Shown in pieces: positions 1 to 8,761 of a DNA stretch of 64,000 nt (the stretch's first letter is position 1; each line of letters opens with the position of its first letter). The DNA is from 0-14-0-80-60-11 sp049322355 (GTDB taxonomy: Bacteria; Desulfobacterota; Desulfobaccia; Desulfobaccales; 0-14-0-80-60-11), in contig JBMORG010000020.1 of NCBI GenBank assembly GCA_049322355.1, positions 110,689-174,688 on the forward strand, in the 5' to 3' direction. The position numbers and the translations under genes were made by a program. Below the pieces are notes generated by a model, which did not search any database, was not told the origin of the DNA, and saw nothing but the letters and a program-made list of their open reading frames with translations.

Positions 1-366
1 GAGAATCTGGAATTTCCCCTGATTTATGCCGGAGTCGAGCGCCGAGACCGGCCCCAACGGATTATCGCCGCCTTGGAACGGGTAAATCTGGGGCATCGGA
101 TGCACCACTCCTCCAACCGTCTTTCCGGAGGTGAACGCCAGAGGGTGGCAGTGGCCCGGGCCCTGGTTAACCAACCCCAGGTCATCCTCGCAGACGAACC
201 CACTGGCCAGTTGGATCGCAGCCATGGCCACCTGGTAATGGACCATTTTGGAGAAATCGTCAGCGACGGCAAGACTGCCATGGTGGTAGTCACCCATGAT
301 CCGGAAATCGCAGCCAGATGCACCCGGACCTGTTTGATACGAGACGGCCGCCTATATGACCAATGA
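1..366 (+). CDS. ABC transporter ATP-binding protein (LolD/MacB type), C-terminal part only
   Basis: The window edge cuts off the 5' end, so only the last 121 residues remain. They contain the ABC signature LSGGERQ (residues 41-47 of the fragment), the Walker B and catalytic Glu stretch ILADEPTG, and the H-loop VVVTHD, so the protein hydrolyses ATP for an ABC transporter. The short spacing after the signature and the DEPTGQLD wording fit the LolD/MacB family, which works with periplasmic adaptors and TolC. The stop codon overlaps the next start (ATGA, 363-366), which places it in one unit with the TolC-like and HlyD-like genes. The permease must lie upstream, outside the window. Confidence 0.88.
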   Translation, partial: ENLEFPLIYAGVERRDRPQRIIAALERVNLGHRMHHSSNRLSGGERQRVAVARALVNQPQVILADEPTGQLDRSHGHLVMDHFGEIVSDGKTAMVVVTHDPEIAARCTRTCLIRDGRLYDQ

Positions 367-1850
367 GCCTGCCGAACTTACACTTTTCAAGGCTCGTGGC
401 CTTTTTAACCGGCATCATTACTCGCCCTACAAGCGCTATGATTGAACCCGTTGCCGCGGCACGGGGTTCCCGCCATAACGTCCCTGATTTAAAACCCTGG
501 ATCGCCAAGGCTGTCAGCAAAGCTCGCCTGATCATAATCATCCTGCTGCTCATGGCCGGCAGCGCCACAGCCTGGAGCGCACCGTCTCAAGAGGCTGAAA
601 CGCGGCCCGGACCCCAGACCTTGGTTCCTGGAAACCCGCTAACCTTTGAAGAGAGCGTCAGGATCGCCATAAGCCATTCTCCTAATTTCACCAAAAGTTC
701 TCTGGAAATAGAAATCAAGCGGATGGACGAAACTGACAACCGTTATGGGATGTTACCAACTTTTACCTTTCGCACCATTTATTATGTCAACCACCCCAGC
801 AATCCAACCATTAACCCCCAGCCCTATAGTTTGAATTTTGTCTCCGATCCATACAATCCGATAGTTTCCTACTTCAGTTTGCAGGCCCATAAGTTGGCCA
901 CCCAAATAGCAATACTGACCCATCTCAGGACTATTTCCCTGGGTCTGGAACGTCTTGGCAATTCCTACCTTGAACTTGATGCCCTGAAAAACCTGGCGGC
1001 TTATCAAAAAGACATAATTAACCTGGCCCGAGAAAATCTCATTTATGCCCAGAACCGGTTAAGCATCGGTACCGGCACTCAACTGGAACTCAAGCTGGCC
1101 CAGCAGGAATTGCAGCTGGCCCAGGGGGAACAAGACCAGATCGCCCAGTCCCAGAAACGAATCTTGGCCAACTTAAAGAATTTCCTGGCCTTGAAAACTC
1201 ACCGGGAAATCACTGTCGATCTTAACAACACCTGTCAGCAAGTGTTGGGGAGATTCACTCCCGAGACGCCCAACTTAACCCAGGCCAAAGGCCGGTCTTA
1301 CGAACTCAGGGCCTTGGAGATTCGCAAAAAGCTCCAGGACTATAATGTCAGCCTGGCCGTCGCCAGGGTCTTTCCCACTTTTTTGTTCAACACCCAGACA
1401 CCCGACCCCTTGAGCGGCACAGACGCCAGGGGGCTTTATGTCGGCCTGGGGCTGTCGGTGCCGGTGTGGGACGGATTCAGTCGGATACGCAACGTTTCCC
1501 GGCAAAAAGCCATTTTGAAACAGGTCGGAGCTGAAAAAGATACCAAAGAGGACGATCTGGAAGACAGGTGGCGGGGAGTTTTGGGAGAAATTCAAGAAAG
1601 GGATGCAGCCCGGAAAATCGCCCAATCCCGGGAGGAACTGGCCCGGCTCAAAGCCCAGCAGGATGAAATCCGTTACGGATCAGGGCAAGTTACCCTGCCG
1701 GTGGTCTTGGAAAGCCGCAAACAGGTTTTGGAGGCCCACAAAGACGGGGTGCGCAAGAAACTGGCTTATGACAAGGCGGTCCTGCACCTTCGGGAAATTT
1801 CGGGAGATTTAGGCAATACCTATGTGGATTCGAATTCTTGGCAAAACTAA
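363..1850 (+). CDS. TolC-family outer-membrane efflux protein
   Basis: A 495-residue protein with a long basic N-terminus, a hydrophobic segment at about residues 54-70 (LIIIILLLMAGSATAWSA) that looks like a signal peptide, and the repeated long amphipathic helices of the outer-membrane efflux family. The stretch LTFEESVRIAISHSP is the typical family start, and VGLGLSVPVWDG is the usual beta-strand segment before the second helical hairpin. About 50 residues precede the hydrophobic core, so the true start may lie downstream. It would form the outer-membrane channel for the ABC ATPase before it and the adaptor after it. The substrate is unknown. Confidence 0.85.
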   Translation: MSLPNLHFSRLVAFLTGIITRPTSAMIEPVAAARGSRHNVPDLKPWIAKAVSKARLIIIILLLMAGSATAWSAPSQEAETRPGPQTLVPGNPLTFEESVRIAISHSPNFTKSSLEIEIKRMDETDNRYGMLPTFTFRTIYYVNHPSNPTINPQPYSLNFVSDPYNPIVSYFSLQAHKLATQIAILTHLRTISLGLERLGNSYLELDALKNLAAYQKDIINLARENLIYAQNRLSIGTGTQLELKLAQQELQLAQGEQDQIAQSQKRILANLKNFLALKTHREITVDLNNTCQQVLGRFTPETPNLTQAKGRSYELRALEIRKKLQDYNVSLAVARVFPTFLFNTQTPDPLSGTDARGLYVGLGLSVPVWDGFSRIRNVSRQKAILKQVGAEKDTKEDDLEDRWRGVLGEIQERDAARKIAQSREELARLKAQQDEIRYGSGQVTLPVVLESRKQVLEAHKDGVRKKLAYDKAVLHLREISGDLGNTYVDSNSWQN

Positions 1851-2781
1851 ATGCTGGGCAGGCTGGGCGCTTGGTCTGTCTCTAGTTTTAAGCATGGGGG
1901 TTTGCTTTGCCGCAGAAAAAGCGGCCAGCCCGGCTTCACCCACTCCCTCTGCCGGCGCGTCCGAAATAATCTTCAATGGAAAATTATTTTGTTCCTTGAA
2001 ACGGCGGGTAGATCTGCCCTTTAAGGGAATCATTACTGACCTGCCGGCCCACTCCGGACAACGTGTTGAAGCAGGGGAAATCCTGGCCACCTATCAACTG
2101 GCTCCGGAAGCGATCTTGGCGATTCAGCAGCGTCTCTCGCCACCGCAACTCTCTGAAATGGAAACCAAATTGGCGGATATCGAACGTGGTCTGGTGCCCC
2201 TGAAGAGCAAACAGCAGGAACTCGGCCAATTGGTTCAAAAGAAATTGGCCCCTCCCCAGGGATTGGCCCAAGTCAATCGGGAAATTGAATTGGCGAACCG
2301 GCAGAAGGCGGCCCTTCAGGAGAGGCTGAATCGAGATCGCCAACTAGCCCGGCAAGATCGGGAGGTTTTGAGTGATTTGTTGGGTAATCCCTTAAAGTCT
2401 GGACAGGTTCCACACGAAGTAGCTCTAAAGGCTCCCATCAGCGGCTATGTCATCTGGGTCAATCCTGAAGTTCGGGTTGGGGCCGAACTGGCTCCTCTGC
2501 CAGCCGTTTTTCAGGTGGGAGTCATGGACCCCATGGTGGTGCGGGCCCAAGCCTTTGAAATCGAGGCCCTTCACATCAAAGTCGGCGATCAGGCCGAAGT
2601 CATCCTGGACTCCCTGCCGGGGCGGAAATTTCAGGCCGAAGTGAGCCGGGTCTCCTGGTCTTCCAGCACTACTGGCGTTGAGCAGCCGACCTATTACGAA
2701 GTTGAGCTAAAGGTCCCAAACCCCGACCTGGTGTTGAAAGAGGGTCTGAAAGCCCGCATCGTCCTGGGCAAATCCAAATAA
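1822..2781 (+). CDS. HlyD-family periplasmic adaptor (membrane fusion protein)
   Basis: 319 residues. The N-terminus carries a signal sequence (WAGWALGLSLVLSMGVCFAAE). A lipoyl/barrel-sandwich half (LPFKGIITDLPAHSGQRVEAGEILATY) follows, then a coiled-coil hairpin rich in Q, E and R (about residues 110-195), the second sandwich half (VALKAPISGYVIWVNPEVRVG) and a beta-barrel domain. That order is diagnostic of adaptors linking an inner-membrane transporter to TolC. The start overlaps the TolC-like gene by 29 bases and the end overlaps the next gene by one base, indicating translational coupling. The exported compound is unknown. Confidence 0.85.
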   Translation: MWIRILGKTKCWAGWALGLSLVLSMGVCFAAEKAASPASPTPSAGASEIIFNGKLFCSLKRRVDLPFKGIITDLPAHSGQRVEAGEILATYQLAPEAILAIQQRLSPPQLSEMETKLADIERGLVPLKSKQQELGQLVQKKLAPPQGLAQVNREIELANRQKAALQERLNRDRQLARQDREVLSDLLGNPLKSGQVPHEVALKAPISGYVIWVNPEVRVGAELAPLPAVFQVGVMDPMVVRAQAFEIEALHIKVGDQAEVILDSLPGRKFQAEVSRVSWSSSTTGVEQPTYYEVELKVPNPDLVLKEGLKARIVLGKSK

Positions 2782-3929
2782 TGGGTTCAAAGATGAAGTT
2801 AGCGGGGGGGGTTACAGTTGCTCCCGTGGAGAATGACGCGGCTTTTTGGGAATTTCTTCGCCTGCCCTGGCGCATTTATCAGGCAGACCCATACTGGGTC
2901 CCCCCTATTCTTTCTCAGCAACGCGACTTTCTAGACCCCCGGCGCGGCCCCTTTTTTGAAATCGGCGCGGCCCGCTATTTTTTAGCCTTCCGAAACGGAA
3001 GGGCCGTCGGCCGCCTGTCCGCCCATATCAATCGGCTCCATGATCAGTATCACGGCCCTGAAACCGGTTTTTTCGGGTTCTTTGAGTCCATCCCGGACCA
3101 GGATGTAGCCGCGGCCCTGTTCACCGCTGCGGCCCAGTGGCTCCGGCAGCAGGGTAAGACCAGTCTGATCGGCCCTTTAAATTTCTGCATCTACGATGAG
3201 ATGGGGCTGCTGGTGGAAGGGTTTGACTCCATGCCGGTCATCTTCCAGACCCATAACCCGCCTTATTACGAGGACCTCCTGACCTCACTGGGGTTTGTCC
3301 AGGCAATGGATTGGCATGCTTACAAATTCACCAACCGGAATGTGGACCTGGAGGCCATGCAGCGCCGCTATGACGATATCATGCGCGGCCAGGGCATCGT
3401 GGCGATGACCTACAATCCTAAAGAATTGGACCGGCGGGCCGACGAGATCTTTCAGTTGTTTAACGTGGCCTGGGAACCCAACTGGGGCCATGTGCCCCTG
3501 ACCCGGCGTCAGTTCGATGAAATGCTGGAATTGGTTAAACCCTGTTTGCGCCCGAACCTGTCTTTCGTCTTGCTGGACCACGACCGGGTGATCGGCTTCA
3601 GCATTATCCTGCCGGACCTCAACCCCCTCATTCAGAAGTTAAACGGGCGTCTCTCCCTCTGGGGTAAACTCCGTCTTCTCTATGAGGCCAAGTACCGTCA
3701 GGTCCACAAGGCGCGGGCCCTGGTAATGGGGATCAGTCAGCCCTATCAGCGCCGGCGCTTGCACCACGCTTTGATCCTCCGCCAATATATCAACTTTGTG
3801 AAGTACACGCCCTGTACAATGGTGGATATTTCCCTGGTACCGGCCAATCTCAAGCACTGGATAAAGGTTCTGCTGGCCTTTGGAGGCCAGCGCTATAAGG
3901 TCTTCCGCGTTTTTGAAAAGCCCATCTGA
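2781..3929 (+). CDS. GNAT-like acyltransferase-fold protein of unknown substrate
   Basis: 382 residues, soluble. The N-terminal half has the wording of a GNAT-fold protein (FEIGAARYFLAFRNGRAVGRLSA, then LIGPLNFCIYDEMGLLVEGF), and the second half continues with a further GNAT-like part (NLSFVLLDHDRVIGFSIILPDLN). Double-GNAT proteins of this length occur in many environmental bacteria with no assigned substrate. The gene is coupled to the HlyD-like gene by a one-base overlap. Its place between an export system and a membrane glycosyltransferase-like protein suggests lipid or envelope acylation, but this is inference. Confidence 0.6.
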   Translation: MGSKMKLAGGVTVAPVENDAAFWEFLRLPWRIYQADPYWVPPILSQQRDFLDPRRGPFFEIGAARYFLAFRNGRAVGRLSAHINRLHDQYHGPETGFFGFFESIPDQDVAAALFTAAAQWLRQQGKTSLIGPLNFCIYDEMGLLVEGFDSMPVIFQTHNPPYYEDLLTSLGFVQAMDWHAYKFTNRNVDLEAMQRRYDDIMRGQGIVAMTYNPKELDRRADEIFQLFNVAWEPNWGHVPLTRRQFDEMLELVKPCLRPNLSFVLLDHDRVIGFSIILPDLNPLIQKLNGRLSLWGKLRLLYEAKYRQVHKARALVMGISQPYQRRRLHHALILRQYINFVKYTPCTMVDISLVPANLKHWIKVLLAFGGQRYKVFRVFEKPI

Positions 3930-5670
3930 AAGCTTAAACCCTCTGGCCAGGCGAACCACTGCCCCCTGGCCCGAGCTGGCTGTCGCCCTGATGTCAGGGG
4001 TCATCTTTGTCCTGGCCCATTCCCCGGCCCTGACTAATCCCTTTATCATTAATGACGATGTCCGCCAACAGCTCTATTGGATGCGGCAATGGCAGGACCC
4101 GGCCCTATTCCAGGGGGACTTTCTTACCGGCTATGCCCGCCACTACGTCACCTGGGGGGTAAAGGCTCTCTACTGGTTGGCCTCCTGGTGGCTTAACCCC
4201 CTTTACTTTGCCAAAGTCCTGCCGGGAATTCTTTTCGTCTGCCTGGCTGTCTGTCTCTTTAGAACCGGAACTTGCCTGTGGGACCGCCGTTTGGGTTGGA
4301 TTACGGTGGCCGTCTATTGGCTGATGCCGTTCTTTCTGGACAACCTGGCCGGGGGCCTGGCCCGGGCTTTCGCCGCGCCGCTCCTGGCCCTCTTCTGGCT
4401 GGGTTGGCAGGAAAACCGCTCTCGGGTCATGGGCGCGGCCCTCTTGCTTCAAGCCCTGTTCATTCCTTATATTTTCCTAGTCGCGGCGCCGGCGGCCCTT
4501 CTGGCCTGGTTTGCGGCCCGCATTGGGAAGGATGAACCCCCGCCTTTCCCGGTTAACGCCACGCATTTTTTCGTCCTGGGTTTGGGGGCTGCGCTGGTAA
4601 TCGCCATGAATCTCCAATTCAGTGGCAATGGCTACGGCCCGCTGGTAAAGGCCCGGGATATGGTTAACCACCCCGAGTTCTATGTCCATGGCCGTTATCG
4701 CATCCTGCCGGAATCCTCGCTCCTCTGGGATCTTATCGTTCCCTGGGAATTTATCCCGCCGTTTCGGGAGTGGGGGCCGGTGGCTGGCGGATTGATCTGT
4801 GCGGGACTGCTGGTCCTGGTGGCGGTGGGAGCAAGAAGGGTGGACTGGCCATCATGGCGGCAACGTCTCAAACCCGTCTTCTACTTGGGGTTGGCCTCCC
4901 TGGTCCTGTATTTTCTGGCCCGGCTCTTCCTACTGCAACTATTCATCCCCGACCGTTATCTCATTTACACCTTGAACCTTTTTTATTGCCTGGCTCTGGC
5001 CCTGGGGCTTAAGGAGGCGCTCCGGGTAGAGCGCTGGCCCCGCCATCTGGCAATACTGGCTCTGGTGGCAGTTGCGGCTCTGAGTGCCTGGCGCCTCGAA
5101 GGGGTTGGCCTTAAAGATTATTCGGCTTACAATGCCCTATACCGCGCCCTGGACCCCACTCCCAAGGATGCCCTCATCGCCGGCCATCCCAACCTGATGG
5201 ATACCGTTCCCACTTTTGCCGGGCGCCGGGCCTTCGCCACCTATGAACTGGCCCACCCCTGGAGCCGGGGTTACTGGACGGAACTCAAACCCCGCCTCCA
5301 TGATTTCTTTCAGGCTTATTATGCCGCCGACCCCCGGGAAGTAGTGAACTTCTGCCGGAAGTACGACATCGCCTTTCTCATTGTGGATGATCGGCATTTT
5401 TCTTCGGCCTTCTTAAAGGGCGGCTACTTGCTATTTCCCTTTGATCAACCCCATACCCCGGGCACCGCTTTAGGACTGGCCGAACGGCAGTGGTGCCCGT
5501 TTTTTGCGCCGTTTGATGAGCAAATCCGTCAAATTACCCTGGGAAGGCAAAACTTTGCCTTGCTATCCGACTCCGGCTGGCATACACTGATTGTCGATCA
5601 ACATGTACGCCTCATTGATATGCGCCCCTGGTTGTCCGGCACAAACCATAGTAATCCTAAAAATTTCTAA
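3880..5670 (+). CDS. Polytopic membrane protein, GT-C glycosyltransferase-like
   Basis: Up to 596 residues with about ten hydrophobic segments, then a soluble C-terminal domain from about residue 420. An acidic pair directly after the first membrane helix (FIINDDVRQQLYW) is placed like the catalytic acidic motif of GT-C glycosyltransferases that use polyprenyl-phosphate sugars. No closer family is recognised. The start is uncertain: the TTG at 3880 overlaps the previous gene by 50 bases, a TTG lies at 3913 and an ATG at 3991, the last within the first helix. It sits 15 bases before the radical SAM gene. A role in sugar transfer to an envelope lipid is inferred. Confidence 0.65.
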   Translation: MEASAIRSSAFLKSPSESLNPLARRTTAPWPELAVALMSGVIFVLAHSPALTNPFIINDDVRQQLYWMRQWQDPALFQGDFLTGYARHYVTWGVKALYWLASWWLNPLYFAKVLPGILFVCLAVCLFRTGTCLWDRRLGWITVAVYWLMPFFLDNLAGGLARAFAAPLLALFWLGWQENRSRVMGAALLLQALFIPYIFLVAAPAALLAWFAARIGKDEPPPFPVNATHFFVLGLGAALVIAMNLQFSGNGYGPLVKARDMVNHPEFYVHGRYRILPESSLLWDLIVPWEFIPPFREWGPVAGGLICAGLLVLVAVGARRVDWPSWRQRLKPVFYLGLASLVLYFLARLFLLQLFIPDRYLIYTLNLFYCLALALGLKEALRVERWPRHLAILALVAVAALSAWRLEGVGLKDYSAYNALYRALDPTPKDALIAGHPNLMDTVPTFAGRRAFATYELAHPWSRGYWTELKPRLHDFFQAYYAADPREVVNFCRKYDIAFLIVDDRHFSSAFLKGGYLLFPFDQPHTPGTALGLAERQWCPFFAPFDEQIRQITLGRQNFALLSDSGWHTLIVDQHVRLIDMRPWLSGTNHSNPKNF

Positions 5671-5685
5671 TTAATTGAGGCTGTA

Positions 5686-7293
5686 ATGCGGGTATTGCTG
5701 GTAAATCCCCAAATGCCCGAATCTTTCTGGTCATTGCGCCAAAGCTGCATTTTATCGGGCCGCAAGACCTTGTTGCCGCCTCTGGGCCTCCTGACTGTGG
5801 CCGCGCTCTTGCCGCCAGAATGGGAGTTGCGCCTGGCGGACCTGAATACCCGCGCCCTTACCAGTGAAGACTGGCAATGGACTGATCTGGTGATGGCTAC
5901 CGGCATGATCATTCAGCAGCAGGGGGTCTTAAATCTGATCCGGGAGGCCAAAGAGCGCCGTAAAATCGTGGTGGCGGGAGGCCCTTATGTCACCGGTTTT
6001 CCCCAGGAAGCTCTGGAGGCGGGCACCGATTTTCTGGTGCAGGGGGAGGGGGAAACCACCATCCCTCGCCTCTTGGCAGCCCTGAGGGAAAAGAAGCCTG
6101 GAGAAGTGATTACCGAAGATGGCAAGCCGGAAATGACCATCTCCCCGGTACCCCGATTTGACCTGCTCAATTTCGACGACTACCTCACCATGGGCATCCA
6201 GACCTCCAGGGGCTGTCCTTTTGACTGCGAATTTTGTGACATCGTCAGTCTTTACGGCCGCAAACCCCGTTACAAGAATCCCCATCAAGTCATTGCCGAA
6301 CTGGAAACCCTTTATCGACTGGGGTGGCGCCGGGATGTCTTCATCAGTGACGACAATTTCATTGGCAACCAGGATCACGCCCGGTCCATACTTAACTATT
6401 TGATCCCCTGGATGCAGGACCATGGGGAACCTTTCGGTTTCTGGACTCAGACCTCGGTGAACCTGGGTCAAAACCGGGAAATGATCGACCTCATGACCGC
6501 GGCCAACTTCTCCCATGTCTTTGTTGGGGCTGAAACGCCTGAACCTGAAATTCTCCAGTCTGTGGGAAAACACCAAAATTTGCGCAATCCTCTGAGCCAG
6601 TCTCTGGCGACCATCAATGCCAATGGCCTTAGCATGATCGTCAGTTTCATTATCGGCTTTGATGGTGAAAAAAGCGGCGCCATGGACCGCATCGTGGAAT
6701 TCGTGGAAAAGCTGGGCACTCCCATAGTGATGATCAACATCTTGCAACCCCTCCCCAACACCAAGCTATGGAAACGGCTCGAAGATGAGGGCCGTCTGTT
6801 GCAGGGTAAGACCAGCGGCGATTCTTATGGGTTCATACTCAATTTTATTCCCAGCCGTCCCCAGGCTGAGATTCTCGAGGAGTACGTGCGGGGCATTGAC
6901 CGTCTCTATGAGCCTTCCCGGTATCTGGCGCGGGCATATCAATACTTCCTGAACATGCGTCCTACCCGCCGGGCCCTGGCCAAACAGGCCGGGGAAAATG
7001 GGGCGGCCGCCCCCAAAAACTCAAAGACCCCGCCGGCCCGGAAGTCCGCTGGTTCCGAGTTGGCACTTTTATTGCGAATGATCTGGGAGCAAGGGATTCG
7101 ACCCAACTACCGGGGGCAGTTCTGGCGACAGCTTTGGGGAATTTATCGGCATAACCCCAGCCGGCTTAAGGGCTATCTGCTAACTTGTTTTATGGGGTTG
7201 GACCTCTTTGCCCTGAGGCTGGAAATCTTGGAGAGATGGGGCAGCGCGAAAAGCCCTGCCGGATGTGACCGAAAACCGATAAGCGCAAACTGA
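5686..7293 (+). CDS. B12-binding radical SAM protein (DUF4070/HpnP-like group)
   Basis: 535 residues. An N-terminal cobalamin-binding Rossmann-type domain (RVLLVNPQMPESFW, then VVAGGPYVTGFPQEA) precedes a radical SAM core with the Cys triad CPFDCEFC (CxxxCxxC). The C-terminal part resembles the DUF4070 extension seen in HpnP-like hopanoid methylases and relatives. Such enzymes cleave SAM with a [4Fe-4S] cluster and often methylate unactivated carbons through cobalamin. The substrate is not evident. The last codons (from 7268) lie in a short CCGAAAACCGATAA repeat also found at 39264. It converges with the minus-strand polysaccharide locus with only 8 bases between them. Confidence 0.82.
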   Translation: MRVLLVNPQMPESFWSLRQSCILSGRKTLLPPLGLLTVAALLPPEWELRLADLNTRALTSEDWQWTDLVMATGMIIQQQGVLNLIREAKERRKIVVAGGPYVTGFPQEALEAGTDFLVQGEGETTIPRLLAALREKKPGEVITEDGKPEMTISPVPRFDLLNFDDYLTMGIQTSRGCPFDCEFCDIVSLYGRKPRYKNPHQVIAELETLYRLGWRRDVFISDDNFIGNQDHARSILNYLIPWMQDHGEPFGFWTQTSVNLGQNREMIDLMTAANFSHVFVGAETPEPEILQSVGKHQNLRNPLSQSLATINANGLSMIVSFIIGFDGEKSGAMDRIVEFVEKLGTPIVMINILQPLPNTKLWKRLEDEGRLLQGKTSGDSYGFILNFIPSRPQAEILEEYVRGIDRLYEPSRYLARAYQYFLNMRPTRRALAKQAGENGAAAPKNSKTPPARKSAGSELALLLRMIWEQGIRPNYRGQFWRQLWGIYRHNPSRLKGYLLTCFMGLDLFALRLEILERWGSAKSPAGCDRKPISAN

Positions 7294-7301
7294 AAACCGG
7301 T

Positions 7302-8711
7302 TTAATAGGCGTGACGGTCTTTAAAGCCCCTAAAAACCGTCAGGACTATAATCTTCAAATCGAACCACAATGACCAGCGCCGCAGGTAATCCAAGTCGTA
7401 TTCCACCCGTTTTTCCATCTTCTCCAGGGTTTCCGTCTCGCCCCGCCAGCCGTTGATCTGGGCCCAGCCGGTGAGGCCCGGGCGCACCTTGTGACGCAAC
7501 ATATACCCCGGAATCAGACGGCGGTAATATTCATTGTGGGCTACGGCATGGGGCCGGGGCCCCACAATGGACATGGAACCGGAAAGAACATTGAAAAACT
7601 GGGGCAATTCATCCAGGCTGGTCCGGCGCAAAAATCTCCCCAAAGCCGTAACCCGGTGGTCGTCCGGAGTAGCCTGGCAAATTTCCGGCCCGTCTTCACA
7701 TACTCTCATGGTGCGAAATTTATAGACTATGATCTCATGGCCATCCAAACCGTAGCGGCGCTGCTTGAAGATCACGGGCCCCCGGGACGACAGCTTCACC
7801 CCCAGGGCAATGAAGAGCAGGAGCGGTGACACCAGGATGAGGATCAGACTGGCCAGCACCAAGTCTTCGGCGCGCTTGACCCAGCCGTTAACCCCGAAGA
7901 AGGGGGTTTCCCACAAGGCAATGAGGGGAATTCCCCGTAAATCGGTGAAACTGGCCGACAGCAGAGAGAAAATGAAGACATCCGGCACATAATAGACCGA
8001 GGCGGTAGTGTCCTGGAGGGCTTCCGCCACTTCCCTGACGCGGTCTTCAGCCCGAAGGGGCAACGCCAGGTACACCATGTCGACATCCTGCTGCTTGACG
8101 AACCCGATCATGTCGTCCAACGTGCCTAACACCGAATAATTATGGTGATTTAGGTGGACTTCCCCTGTGACCCGGTCGTCGAAAAACCCCAGGAGGCGCA
8201 TCCCCAGCCAGGGAGAATCCACTACGTTTTTCGCCAGGCGCCGCCCTAAGTCGCCGGCGCCGGCAATAACCACCGCACGAGTGTTGCGGCCTTGCTGCCG
8301 CAGCCACCGCAAGCCCCAATAGACGTTTAAGCGGAGCAACACCAAAGCCCCTGGGACCAGCGGTATCCAGGTGAGGAGAACTTTCCGGGAGAAATGTACC
8401 GAGGTCTTGGTGACATAACCCAGGGTCATGAGGATGGCAGCAACCACAATCCAGGCCAGCAAAACCCGGTGCACCAAGCGCATTAAATTGGCGCCCCGCC
8501 AGGGTTGATAAAGACGAGAAGCCTGAAAGACCATGATGGTCAACAGAAACGTGACCAGGCCCAAGGCCTGCCACCTGAACCTGAAGGTTTCCCCATAGGC
8601 CCAGCAAATCAAGAACAACAGCAATACCACCACAATCCCATCCAGGAGCCACTGCACCCGGGAAATGATCCAGCGGTATTCGTTGAAAATGCCTTGACGA
8701 CCCTCAAACAC
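7302..8711 (-). CDS. Polyprenyl-phosphate sugar-1-phosphate transferase (WcaJ-type priming enzyme)
   Basis: 469 residues. Four to five membrane helices at the N-terminus precede a CoA-binding/Rossmann-like domain (VVIAGAGDLGRRLAKNV). A fifth hydrophobic segment (VLASLILILVSPLLLFIALG) and the bacterial sugar transferase domain follow, with the motifs KFRTM, DELPQFFNVLSGSMSIVGPRP and RPGLTGWAQINGW. This is the full-length form that starts exopolysaccharide repeat units by moving a sugar phosphate (often glucose) onto undecaprenyl phosphate. The start is a GTG with GAGG about 10 bases upstream. It is the last gene of the minus-strand polysaccharide locus. Confidence 0.9.
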   Translation of the reverse strand: MFEGRQGIFNEYRWIISRVQWLLDGIVVVLLLFLICWAYGETFRFRWQALGLVTFLLTIMVFQASRLYQPWRGANLMRLVHRVLLAWIVVAAILMTLGYVTKTSVHFSRKVLLTWIPLVPGALVLLRLNVYWGLRWLRQQGRNTRAVVIAGAGDLGRRLAKNVVDSPWLGMRLLGFFDDRVTGEVHLNHHNYSVLGTLDDMIGFVKQQDVDMVYLALPLRAEDRVREVAEALQDTTASVYYVPDVFIFSLLSASFTDLRGIPLIALWETPFFGVNGWVKRAEDLVLASLILILVSPLLLFIALGVKLSSRGPVIFKQRRYGLDGHEIIVYKFRTMRVCEDGPEICQATPDDHRVTALGRFLRRTSLDELPQFFNVLSGSMSIVGPRPHAVAHNEYYRRLIPGYMLRHKVRPGLTGWAQINGWRGETETLEKMEKRVEYDLDYLRRWSLWFDLKIIVLTVFRGFKDRHAY

Positions 8712-8761
8712 TGCGGGCTGACCTCATTTTATCTTGGTCCAATCTATTTCCAGCCTTTAGT

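Noticed and set aside
5929..6747. 272-residue open frame on the minus strand
   Set aside because: It is antisense to the radical SAM gene, which carries an intact Cys triad and cobalamin domain.
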